NCBI GenBank assembly: GCA_030533225.1
Contig: JAUNJO010000016.1
Span: 1-32,802, forward strand
Reading direction: 5' to 3'
Length of the DNA stretch: 32,802 bases
From: Eubacteriales bacterium
GTDB taxonomy: Bacteria > Bacillota > Clostridia > Oscillospirales > Acutalibacteraceae
The notes under the pieces: generated by a model
What the model saw: the letters and a program-made list of their open reading frames with translations, nothing else
Database searches by the model: none
What the model was told of the DNA's origin: nothing
Shown here: one piece after another, positions 6,245-13,202 of the stretch
Numbering within the stretch: the first letter of the stretch is position 1
Layout: each line of letters starts with the position of its first letter
Made by a program: the position numbers and the translations under genes

Positions 6245-7312
6245 ATGGATCCTAACAAAACAGGGTGTCTTATCGCAAAACTAAGAAAAGAAATGAATTT
6301 AACCCAAAAAGATTTAGCTGATAAATTAAGCGTTACTGCAAAAGCCATATCCCGTTGGGAAACTGGCAGAGGTTATCCTGATATTGAAATTTTGCCTGAA
6401 TTATCAAGGATACTTAACATTTCGATAAATGAACTTCTTAATGGAGAACTCTCACCTAAAGAAATCGATAAACATACAGAAGAAGCACCGATACTATACA
6501 TTTGTAACAATGCAGCAAAAAAGCAGAAAAAAAGCCGCACAAAAATTATTTGGCTTTCAGTAATTCTTGGTCTGACCATTCTTTCCTTCGTACTATACAT
6601 TATATTATCCGCAGCATCTATAGTCACAAGCATAGATCCAAACTGCGTAATCGCACATGACTATTCATATATAATTTATCAAAACGAAAAGTATCTGCCA
6701 ATTGAAACAAATGGTTTCACATTTTGCGATAAAGACGGACTTGTAGACGAAGCTACAGTTGAAGGAACAAGTGTCTTTGATAAACTCTTGTTTGGTGACA
6801 GTATTTGTTCAGTGGTTGGTGCCGATAACAATTCTGTTATACACTTGGAAACCGACTATGATTTTCCACCATCTGAATATTACGCAAAAGAAGGTGAACT
6901 AAAAAATATAGAGGATTACATTGAACATTTTAATGAAATCAATGTATATACAATGGATCTCCCCTATGCACTGTTTTCGGATAACGAATTAGTAAATGTA
7001 TCAAACCTGTCAAGCATTGAGTTTTGGGAATCAATCTTTAGCCTTCCAGAACACACAACTCCCGATACATCTTTGTATGCCGATAACCTGACTATTCACA
7101 ACAGTATTTCAGTTGTGGCGAGCAACGGAAACAACCTGTTATACAAAGCAAAAGGTGAAATCTTCTGCAAAAATAATAAATACTATTGGGTAGAATGCAA
7201 AAGCAATTCATTTGACGAAACCTACAATCCACATTTGCAAAATCCATATCTTATTAGCGAAGAATTCTATCCCACAATAGAAGCACTATTTCTGACAACG
7301 CTTCCACAATAA
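6245..7312 (+). CDS. Membrane-anchored XRE-family regulator with unknown outer domain
   Basis: The 355-aa protein has three parts. Residues 8-63 are a Cro/CI (XRE) helix-turn-helix: LIAKLRKEMNLTQKDLA, then VTAKAISRWETGRGYPD and LPELSRILNISINELLNG. Residues 80-99 form a basic linker (KKQKKSRTK) and 100-127 a single hydrophobic membrane segment. The remaining ~230 residues, probably outside the cell, match nothing I recognise. This HTH-linker-TM layout is common in clostridial regulators that may sense an outside signal. I start at the ATG at 6245 with AAGGATGG upstream; a TTG at 6191 has no ribosome site. The gene is AT-rich and flanked by repeat copy 2 and a terminator, so it is likely cargo of the second element. 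Confidence 0.85.
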   Translation: MDPNKTGCLIAKLRKEMNLTQKDLADKLSVTAKAISRWETGRGYPDIEILPELSRILNISINELLNGELSPKEIDKHTEEAPILYICNNAAKKQKKSRTKIIWLSVILGLTILSFVLYIILSAASIVTSIDPNCVIAHDYSYIIYQNEKYLPIETNGFTFCDKDGLVDEATVEGTSVFDKLLFGDSICSVVGADNNSVIHLETDYDFPPSEYYAKEGELKNIEDYIEHFNEINVYTMDLPYALFSDNELVNVSNLSSIEFWESIFSLPEHTTPDTSLYADNLTIHNSISVVASNGNNLLYKAKGEIFCKNNKYYWVECKSNSFDETYNPHLQNPYLISEEFYPTIEALFLTTLPQ

Positions 7313-7317
7313 ACATA

Positions 7318-7349
7318 ACCCCTTCTACACAGCACAATGTAGAAGGGGT
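7318..7349. terminator. Bidirectional terminator between converging genes
   Basis: ACCCCTTCTACA (7318-7329) and TGTAGAAGGGGT (7338-7349) form a perfect 12-bp stem with an 8-nt loop, followed on the plus strand by ATTTAATT. It sits between the XRE gene and the integrase remnant, which point at each other. Confidence 0.85.
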
Positions 7350-7355
7350 ATTTAA

Positions 7356-7880
7356 TTATATCTCAAAGCTATCCGTTATACCCACAAGCCTTGAGTTATC
7401 TCTTTTCACATAGTACATCTCGGTAATCTGTGAAGTACTGTGTCCGAGAAGGTCACCTGCTTGTCTTGGTGTGAGGCATTTTATTGTACCGTCAGGTTGC
7501 TTTACACCATTAACAAGATTGGTTGCGAAGGTGTGGCGGAGTGAGTGTAATCCTTTGGTTTCTATTCCTGCGGCTTTGAGGATTCTGTAATAGCGTTTGC
7601 GGAAGTTGATCGGTCGGGTGAAGTTACCATTTTCATCGGGTATCAGCGGTGAATCCTCACCGAAGTAAAATTCATTCCTCAGGTCGAGTATCATCTCTAT
7701 TGCCGTATCGTTCAGCGGTACATCTCGTTTGCTTGTTGCGCTTTTGAGTTTGCCGACCTTCACTTCTCGTCCTTTTTCTGCTGTGACGCCGTCACGCTTT
7801 GATATTTCTATTACACTCCTGTTCAGGTGCATAACCCTGTTTTCAAGGTCGATGTCGCTGTTGAGCAGTCCGAGCATTTG
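7356..7880 (-). pseudogene. Tyrosine recombinase (integrase), C-terminal fragment
   Basis: About 175 residues of a phage-type integrase catalytic domain remain. Visible are LHSLRHTFATNLV (the H-x-x-R box), DLLGHSTSQITEMYYV (the His and the nucleophilic Tyr) and KRDVPLNDTAIEMILDL. The first catalytic Arg box, usually G-L-R-R-S-E, is degraded to S-Y-H-R-S-Q right at the breakpoint near 7880. The N-terminal SAM-like and core-binding domains are gone. Upstream of the break the DNA is a group II intron in the opposite orientation. The fragment has no own start with a ribosome site and should be inactive. Its frame has no internal stop, so the loss is younger than that of the copy at 837-1108. Confidence 0.9.
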
Positions 7881-7881
7881 A

Positions 7882-8192
7882 GAACGATGATAAGAGTGAT
7901 AATTTGGAAGCAATGGAAAACAGCAAAGAAAAGAGAATGGGGATTACTCAAACTCGGAGTACCAAAATGGATTGCACAAAAAGTGGCAAACTGGGGAGAC
8001 CATTACCAATTTGTAGCAACAAAATCCGTTTTGGCGAGAGCAATTTCAAAAGAAATACTGACCAAGCGAGGCTTAATCAGTATTTCGGACTACTACCAAA
8101 AGGTAGCACATATTTAATTTTGAATTGAACCAACCTGTGCCGAACGGCACGCACGGTGGTGTGAGAGGGCGGTTAACTCCGCCCTACTCGAT
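7882..8192 (+). mobile_element. Group II intron 3' fragment (maturase end plus domains V-VI)
   Basis: The frame 7882-8114 encodes the tail of an intron reverse transcriptase/maturase: RVIIWKQWKTAKKREWG, LGVPKWIAQKVANWG, then ISDYYQKVAHI and a stop. The IWKQWK and LG.PK.(x)A...AN boxes are typical of the thumb/DNA-binding end. It is followed by a short stem GTGCCG-aa-CGGCAC (8135-8149), the string CGCACGGTGGTGTGAGAGG, the stem GGGCGG-ttaact-CCGCCC and CTACTCGAT, which I read as domains V and VI ending at 8192. The 5' part, including domain I and most of the maturase, is missing, so the intron cannot splice or move. Immediately after it, repeat copy 3 resumes at the point where copy 1 follows its terminator. 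Confidence 0.82.
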
Positions 8193-8339
8193 TTTGCACA
8201 CAAAAGCCGCTTTAACTCTCGCTAAAACGGCTCTTTCTATCTTATATTCAGTTTTCTCTCATTGCACCTATATATTAACCATAAGCACACCCTACTGCTT
8301 GTATATATTTCCGCAGCAGGCATTTAGCAGAAAATGAAA
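8193..8339 (+). repeat. ~150-bp element repeat, copy 3
   Basis: The copy begins TTTGCACACAAAAGCCGC, identical to copy 1 at this point. It keeps the hairpin AAAGCCGCTTTAAC against GCTAAAACGGCT, the tract CTATATATTAA and the box TTCCGCAGCAGG with ATTTAGCAG. The tRNA scar and terminator expected before it are replaced by the group II intron fragment. It is the rightmost trace of the elements, since the next gene is chromosomal in style. Confidence 0.75.
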
Positions 8340-8347
8340 AAGGTTTA

Positions 8348-8372
8348 CCCCTCTGCGTATTTTGCAGAGGGG
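8348..8372 (-). terminator. Terminator after the dockerin/LRR gene
   Basis: CCCCTCTGC (8348-8356) and GCAGAGGGG (8364-8372) form a 9-bp stem 26 nt past the stop of the minus-strand gene. The tail on that strand is TAAACCTTTTTC, so the U run is a little distant. Confidence 0.65.
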
Positions 8373-8397
8373 TTGATTTATTATAAAAGTTTAAGCT

Positions 8398-10548
8398 TTA
8401 TTTTATTTTAGGTTCGCCGATAGGATAACCTGTTCCGATACCTGCGATGTGTTTCTGAATTGCGGTTGCGTCCTTGACATTGACGGAACCCGAACCGTCA
8501 ACATCTGCCACCTCATAACCTTTATCGGAAAGAGCGACAATTTTTGCTATGTGCTTCTGAATGGCGGTAGCGTCTTTGATGTTTATGTTTCCGTCAAGGT
8601 TTACATCACCGCATTTGACATTTGCCGGGTCAACAAACTTAATATTATTAGCTTGTGCATATTCTTCTGCATAGGAACCTGTGCTTCCGAGGATAAGCAT
8701 ATCCTCAGGACACCAATCAAATGCGTTTTCTCCTATATATGTCACAGAATCCGGGATTGTTATCTCGTCAAGTGAAGAACAACTGCGGAATGCGCCTTCG
8801 TCAACGGTTGAAACTGTATCAGGGATAACCACACTTGTGATATTGGTGTTATCAAAGGCTTTGACGCCTATATAAGTGAGATTCTGAGGCAGTAAAAGCG
8901 TTTCAAGTCCGGAAGACCCAAAGGCTCTGTAACCGATTTCGGTGATACCCTCGGGAAGAATTGCCTGAGTAATGCCGCTTGCGGCAAAGGCTTCATCTTC
9001 AATAACCTTAAGATTTGCAGGGATGTTTACCTCTGCAACGCAACCGTAGAAAGCCCTGTAAGAGATTGTCTCAACGGAATCGGGAAGCGCAACCTCATCA
9101 AGACTTGAGCAAGACTGAAAAGCTTTCTTGCCGATTTTTGTAACTCCGTCATATACTGAGTAGTTTGTGATTCCGTTTGCCATGGGGAAGTAAATAAGTT
9201 CAGTTTTGTCTTTGTTATAAAGAACACCGTCAACACTGCAGTAGTTCTTGTTGTCTGAAGCTACATTTACCGCTTTCAAACTGCGGTTCAGTTCAAAAGC
9301 TTCGCCGTCAATATATTTTACAGAGGAAGGAATGTTCAACTCTTTCAGCCATACACAATTGGAAAAAGCGTTTGCACCTATGTTCTCAACGGAATCAGGC
9401 AGGAGGATTTCTTCGAACATTCCGCCATAAAAAGCATAGTCACAGATGGTTACTGTTGCTTCATCTACTGTGCAGACTTTGTCCGTCTTGTATCGGGGAT
9501 ATGAGACAAGAGTTTTCTTATCCTTGCTGTAAAGTACACCATCAACGCTTGTGTATGCGGGATTGTCCTCGTGAACATTGAAAGCATCAATAGGAACCAA
9601 CAGGTATTTCCTATCAATCACGGGCATAGTGATTTTGGTAACACTTGCAGGGATATTAATGGTTTTTTGATTTGAATACAGACCATAGAAGAAACTGTCG
9701 CCCTCAATACCTGTAACAGGCATGCCGTCGATAGTATCGGGAATGTTCACTTCTGTGCCTTTTGTCTTAAAGCCCGTGAGGATTACATTTCCGTCAACTA
9801 CCTTGTAAGTCCAATCGATGACGGGTTCTTTAATATCTCCGTATCCGTTTCCCCAATCAAGGGTAAAACCGTCAATATCTCTGATGATTCTGTCTGCTGT
9901 CTGCTCGGAAATACCGAGAGGTCCGATAATATCATCAATTAGCTGTTGGTCGGTTTTACCGGATTTTTCCTGTGCGGTGGTCAGGTCATTTTTCAGAAAA
10001 GAGGCAAACATTTTCTCGTTTGTCTGGGAATACTCGGATTTGCATGTACCCACAATATTACCTGTGGAAGAAATCATCATAACGGGACCTAATTCTTCAG
10101 GGGCTTTGTTTTCCCAAAAAGCAACATAGGCAGTTGTTTTGAGGTAATTGTACGGATGTTCGTAGAGTGTGCCGTCACAATAGGCTGTGAGTCCAAGGGT
10201 GTCATTTCTCAGCATGAGAGGATGAGTCTGTTTTCCCGTGTCTGAACTGAAAGTTACAGCACATTCATCCGTGATTTCAATACCCGCCTCGGATAAATCA
10301 TAAGCATAAAGATTACCCTCAACCTGTGTGCATTTTTCTTTCTTGTGCTGCCAATCGTAAAAAGCAACGCCCGTATCCAGCTTGGATATATGACAGTAAA
10401 CACGGTTTGTGTATTCCCAACTGTCGGGGACTCTGAAATACAGGATGTTGCCGGAGCTTGAATCTGTGTCAGCAGCGCTTACGCCTACAACGGCACAGCT
10501 CATAATACAGAGGATTGCCAGCAGAAAAGCCAATAATTTTTTGTACAC
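8398..10548 (-). CDS. Secreted BspA-type leucine-rich-repeat protein with C-terminal dockerin
   Basis: The 716-aa protein begins with a signal peptide (residues 1-25, hydrophobic core LLAFLLAILCIMSC, cut near VSA-AD). Residues 30-235 form a beta-rich module (ILYFRVPDSW, VYCHI, YAYDLSEAGI) resembling starch-binding-like modules of Ruminococcus dockerin proteins, by memory only. Residues 245-640 carry BspA/LRR_5 repeats of the type IP.SV..I...AF..C..L....IP. Residues 646-704 are a type I dockerin with two calcium loops, DVNLDGNINIKD and DVDGSGSVNVKD, each followed by ATAIQKHIA. A dockerin plugs the protein into a cohesin-bearing scaffold outside the cell. I start at the GTG at 10548, with AAGGAG 8 nt upstream; a GTG at 10557 overlaps that site. 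It probably binds rather than cleaves glycans, since no catalytic domain is seen. Confidence 0.9.
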   Translation of the reverse strand: MYKKLLAFLLAILCIMSCAVVGVSAADTDSSSGNILYFRVPDSWEYTNRVYCHISKLDTGVAFYDWQHKKEKCTQVEGNLYAYDLSEAGIEITDECAVTFSSDTGKQTHPLMLRNDTLGLTAYCDGTLYEHPYNYLKTTAYVAFWENKAPEELGPVMMISSTGNIVGTCKSEYSQTNEKMFASFLKNDLTTAQEKSGKTDQQLIDDIIGPLGISEQTADRIIRDIDGFTLDWGNGYGDIKEPVIDWTYKVVDGNVILTGFKTKGTEVNIPDTIDGMPVTGIEGDSFFYGLYSNQKTINIPASVTKITMPVIDRKYLLVPIDAFNVHEDNPAYTSVDGVLYSKDKKTLVSYPRYKTDKVCTVDEATVTICDYAFYGGMFEEILLPDSVENIGANAFSNCVWLKELNIPSSVKYIDGEAFELNRSLKAVNVASDNKNYCSVDGVLYNKDKTELIYFPMANGITNYSVYDGVTKIGKKAFQSCSSLDEVALPDSVETISYRAFYGCVAEVNIPANLKVIEDEAFAASGITQAILPEGITEIGYRAFGSSGLETLLLPQNLTYIGVKAFDNTNITSVVIPDTVSTVDEGAFRSCSSLDEITIPDSVTYIGENAFDWCPEDMLILGSTGSYAEEYAQANNIKFVDPANVKCGDVNLDGNINIKDATAIQKHIAKIVALSDKGYEVADVDGSGSVNVKDATAIQKHIAGIGTGYPIGEPKIK

Positions 10549-10586
10549 AAAAAACACTCCTTTGATATTTTTATATTTTTATAATT

Positions 10587-10615
10587 AATATACCATCCAA
10601 ATTCTACGGTTTCAA
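10587..10615 (-). promoter_or_regulatory. Promoter of the dockerin/LRR gene
   Basis: TTGAAA (10615-10610), a 17-bp spacer and TATATT (10592-10587) on the minus strand, 39 nt before the GTG start. Confidence 0.65.
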
Positions 10616-10624
10616 CGATAATGA

Positions 10625-10657
10625 CAAAATTGACATCGTTTATTGCAAAATGACATC
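10625..10657 (-). promoter_or_regulatory. Direct-repeat operator candidate upstream of the dockerin/LRR promoter
   Basis: On the minus strand GATGTCATTTTG (10657-10646) and GATGTCAATTTTG (10637-10625) repeat with a 20-bp period, just upstream of the -35 box. A similar pair stands between the two other dockerin genes (22468-22500). Paired repeats two helical turns apart suit an activator dimer such as a LytTR-type regulator, but the regulator is unknown. Confidence 0.45.
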
Positions 10658-10753
10658 AGTTTCCGCCGTGGTTTTCATTTTGACTGTCAGAGCATCCTGC
10701 AGAACAGGATAACGCTAAAATCAAAGAAATAATCATTGCAATTGACTTTTCAT
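10656..10753 (-). pseudogene. Possible frameshifted small lipoprotein
   Basis: After GGGGGAATGAAC an ATG at 10751 reads MKSQLQ and stops. One extra A in its run of As would instead give MKKSIAMIISLILALS, then CSAGCSDSQNENHGGN and TGA at 10656. This is a lipoprotein-like signal with a Cys, truncated to 32 residues. As it stands the gene is broken, or never was one: -3 of the supposed lipobox is Ser, which is poor. It lies directly after the ncRNA terminator. Confidence 0.25.
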
Positions 10754-10765
10754 GTTCATTCCCCC

Positions 10766-10988
10766 AAAAAATAAAAAGTGTGTACAACCGAAGCCGCACA
10801 CACCGAAAAACGCAAACTCCGATTGTTGTCACACAAAACTTAACAAGCATAGAGAAAACTCTACTCATTCGTCAAGTGGAATTTGCATTTTTACCAAATT
10901 CATTATTGACGAATAAGCATAGGGATTAAACCCTCTATAATAAACAGAGAGTCCTCTCGCATTGCTTGTTGCTTTAGTTTTGTGTGAC
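10766..10988 (-). ncRNA. Structured non-coding RNA gene, 6S-like rod
   Basis: Transcription from the promoter at 10995-11023 would start near 10988. The RNA folds end to end. Closing stem: TTGTCACACAAAAC (10990-10977) with GTTTTGTGTGACAA (10839-10826), 14 bp perfect. Then AACAAGC with GCTTGTT, and a large internal bubble whose 3' side holds a small hairpin TAGAG-aaaa/tttt-CTCTA (10864-10851). The end stem is ATTCGTCAA with TTGACGAAT (10914-10906 with 10875-10867), capped by GAATTTG with CAAATTC. A terminator stem ACACAC/GTGTGT and a T-rich tail follow (10803-10766). A closing stem, a central bubble with a small 3' hairpin and a terminal stem are the layout of 6S RNA, the RNA polymerase inhibitor. 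Sequence consensus was not checked, and the 5' side of the bubble can also form hairpins. It has no coding frame. Confidence 0.65.
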
Positions 10989-10994
10989 AATAAT

Positions 10995-11023
10995 ATTATA
11001 CCGCTTAACTTTTTGTTTTACAA
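10995..11023 (-). promoter_or_regulatory. Promoter of the structured RNA gene
   Basis: TTGTAA (11023-11018), exactly 17 bp, then TATAAT (11000-10995) on the minus strand. The predicted start falls at the first bases of the closing stem of the RNA, which supports a dedicated RNA gene. Confidence 0.75.
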
Positions 11024-11067
11024 GAGGAATTATGAAAAACAGGTTAGAAATCCTCCGCAAAAGAGAA

Positions 11068-11105
11068 AGGACTGCCCGTTTATTTGCGGAGCAGTCCTGT
11101 TTTAT
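11068..11105 (-). terminator. Terminator downstream of the V-ATPase operon
   Basis: AGGACTGC (11068-11075) pairs with GCAGTCCT (11091-11098), extended by CCG/CGG inside. On the minus strand it is followed by TTCTCTTTTG and on the plus strand by GTTTTATG, so it could act both ways. CTCCGCAAA (11053-11061) can alternatively pair with TTTGCGGAG (11083-11091), which would disrupt it. Confidence 0.65.
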
Positions 11106-11150
11106 GGGTGTTTTCGAAATTTATTTGATGCTTTTTGATGCTTTTGATAC

Positions 11151-11810
11151 TTATTGCTTGGCTGAATAGTTATATGTCTTTTCGAGGAGCATATCCTTGA
11201 CCTTCATGAGCCGTGTGCGGCTGCTTCGGTCGTTTTCTTCAAGCTTCATGGCAATGTATTTGATTGTTTCCTGATACCTGGGTATCATAACATGTTCCAG
11301 GGAATTAACTCTGCGGCGGGTTTTTTCAATTTCTGCCGACATAAGCTCACAGCTCTTTTCGATTTCGGCAAGCCTGATTAAGTCGGGCAGCAGTTCATAG
11401 AGGGACATCACCGCGTCGTCAAGCTCAAAGGAGGTAAAGGCAAAGCCGTAGGGAAAAATATCTCCCTCATCTGATGTACGGCTTTCGGCGGTGAACTCGG
11501 GGATGTTTACGCTCATTACATTTTTTCGGTTCACATTGAGTTTTACCTGCTGTTTCGGCATCATAAGGGAAGCGTCAAGGCTTTCCTTGGGCATGACCGC
11601 ACACACATTTTCAAAGTGAGCGTTATACTGTGCAAGCCTCTCTTCAACCTTTTCCCGCAGACGCTTGTTCTCCTGTACAAGGTCGATAAAACGCCTCATA
11701 AGCTCGTCGCGTTTGTCCTTTAGCATTTTGTGTCCGCGCACCGCAGTAGTAAGCTGTTTTTTAAGCTTGGTAAGCTGCATCCGCGTGGGATTAACATTCA
11801 TTATAGCCAC
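11151..11810 (-). CDS. ntpD: V-type ATPase subunit D (central stalk)
   Basis: The 219-aa subunit D forms the rotating central shaft with subunit F inside the A3B3 head. It opens with MAIMNVNPTRMQLTKLKKQL, where the NPTRM.L..LK start is diagnostic of the family. Long N- and C-terminal helices (about 5-75 and 130-205) would make the coiled coil, with a short beta hairpin between. The length is normal for the family. GTG at 11810 is preferred over the ATG 9 nt later because GAAGGTG is 7 nt before it. It is the last gene of the nine-gene operon, 18 nt after ntpB. The Enterococcus ntpH and ntpJ genes that follow there are absent here. Confidence 0.95.
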   Translation of the reverse strand: MAIMNVNPTRMQLTKLKKQLTTAVRGHKMLKDKRDELMRRFIDLVQENKRLREKVEERLAQYNAHFENVCAVMPKESLDASLMMPKQQVKLNVNRKNVMSVNIPEFTAESRTSDEGDIFPYGFAFTSFELDDAVMSLYELLPDLIRLAEIEKSCELMSAEIEKTRRRVNSLEHVMIPRYQETIKYIAMKLEENDRSSRTRLMKVKDMLLEKTYNYSAKQ

Positions 11811-11828
11811 TGATTAGCACCTTCAATG

Positions 11829-13202
11829 TTATTCTTTACCGTAGTATTTATCAAGCATATCGTCCTTGACACGCTTCAGCTCGCTTCTGGGAAGGATATG
11901 GAGCAGTTTCCAGCCGATGTCCAGAGTTTCCTCGATAGAACGGTTTGCGTTGTAGCCCTGAGATACATATTCTCTCTCAAAAGCTTCGGCAAATTCGGCG
12001 TACTTTTTGTCCATTTCCGTCAGGGCGGCTTCGCCGAGAACTACCATAAGCTCTCTTGCGTCCTTGCCGCGGGCGTAAGCCGCAAAGAGCTGGTTCATGG
12101 TTGAGGCGTGGTCCTCTCTTGTTCGTCCCGGGCCGATACCCTTGTCCTTAAGACGGGACAAAGAGGGGAGCACATCAATGGGCGGTGTGATGCCCTTTCT
12201 GTAAAGCTCTCGGGAAAGAATAATCTGTCCCTCGGTAATGTAGCCGGTAAGGTCGGGGATTGGGTGAGTTTTGTCGTCCTCGGGCATGGTGAGGATGGGG
12301 ATAAGTGTGATAGAGCCGTCCTTGCCCTTGAGACGGCCTGCCCTTTCGTAAAGGGTGGCAAGGTTTGTGTACATATATCCGGGATAACCTCTGCGGCCGG
12401 GAACTTCCTTTCGTGCGGCGGATACCTCACGCAGAGCGTCGGCATAGTTGGTGATGTCCGTCATGATAACCAGCACATGCATACCTAAGTCAAATGCAAG
12501 GTACTCGGCGGCGGTAAGAGCCATTCTCGGTGTTGCGATACGCTCAATAGCAGGGTCGTTTGCAAGGTTTACGAACATTACCGTTCTGTCGATAGCGCCG
12601 GTTTCCTTAAAGGACTGAACAAAGTAGTCGGACTCCTCAAAGGTGATACCCATGGCGGCAAATACAACGGCGAACTGCTCGTCATGTCCCCGAACCGCTG
12701 CCTGACGGGCAATCTGCGCCGCAAGCTGTGCGTGGGGAAGTCCCGAAGCCGAGAAAATAGGAAGCTTTTGGCCTCTGACAAGGGTGTTAAGTCCGTCAAT
12801 AGCGGAAACACCGGTCTGAATAAACTCCTGGGGATAGTCGCGGGCGGCAGGATTCATGGGTGTACCGTTGATGTCCATTCTCTTTTCGGGAATCAGAGCA
12901 GGACCGTCATCAATGGGGTTGCCCAGGCCGTCAAATACTCGCGAAAGCATATCGGGAGATACGGGCAATTCCATTGAACGCCCTAAAAAGCTGACCTTGG
13001 AATCTGCAAGGTTGATGCCTGCGGCGGAGTCAAAAAGCTGAACAAGAGCGTTGCTGCCGTCTACTTCAAGAACCTGACAGCGCCTTACTTCTCCGTTCGG
13101 AAGCTTGATTTCCCCAAGCTCGTTGTATGTGACGCCTTCGACATCACTTACCATCATAAGGGGGCCTGCAACTTCTCTTATTGTGCGGTATTCCTTTGGC
13201 AT
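11829..13202 (-). CDS. ntpB: V-type ATPase subunit B (non-catalytic head subunit)
   Basis: This is a 457-aa subunit of the A3B3 head, homologous to F-ATPase alpha. It starts [20 protein letters not shown] and has [20 protein letters not shown] where a P-loop would be in subunit A, so the usual GxxGxGKT is absent, as expected. [20 protein letters not shown] and [18 protein letters not shown] are typical B-subunit boxes. The head couples ATP turnover to rotation of D/F. ATG at 13202 overlaps the ntpA stop by one base (TGATG), indicating coupled translation, with GGAG 9 nt upstream. Confidence 0.96.
   Translation of the reverse strand: MPKEYRTIREVAGPLMMVSDVEGVTYNELGEIKLPNGEVRRCQVLEVDGSNALVQLFDSAAGINLADSKVSFLGRSMELPVSPDMLSRVFDGLGNPIDDGPALIPEKRMDINGTPMNPAARDYPQEFIQTGVSAIDGLNTLVRGQKLPIFSASGLPHAQLAAQIARQAAVRGHDEQFAVVFAAMGITFEESDYFVQSFKETGAIDRTVMFVNLANDPAIERIATPRMALTAAEYLAFDLGMHVLVIMTDITNYADALREVSAARKEVPGRRGYPGYMYTNLATLYERAGRLKGKDGSITLIPILTMPEDDKTHPIPDLTGYITEGQIILSRELYRKGITPPIDVLPSLSRLKDKGIGPGRTREDHASTMNQLFAAYARGKDARELMVVLGEAALTEMDKKYAEFAEAFEREYVSQGYNANRSIEETLDIGWKLLHILPRSELKRVKDDMLDKYYGKE

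Noticed and set aside
7827..8117. Plus-strand frame as an independent small protein gene
   Set aside because: The first part is antisense to the integrase. Only from about 7882 does it match the intron maturase tail, so it is a fragment and not a gene with its own start.
10906..10950. Plus-strand promoter TTGACG...TATAAT near 10906-10940
   Set aside because: The spacing is 24 bp, too long, and the bases are explained by the stems of the RNA gene on the other strand.
10984..11169. Plus-strand small ORF (MKNRLEILRKRER...)
   Set aside because: An AGAGGA site is present, but the frame runs through the V-ATPase terminator and into ntpD antisense, with no known family.
12108..12488. Frames antisense to the V-ATPase genes
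   Set aside because: They are long because of the codon bias of the true genes on the other strand and have no ribosome sites or known motifs.
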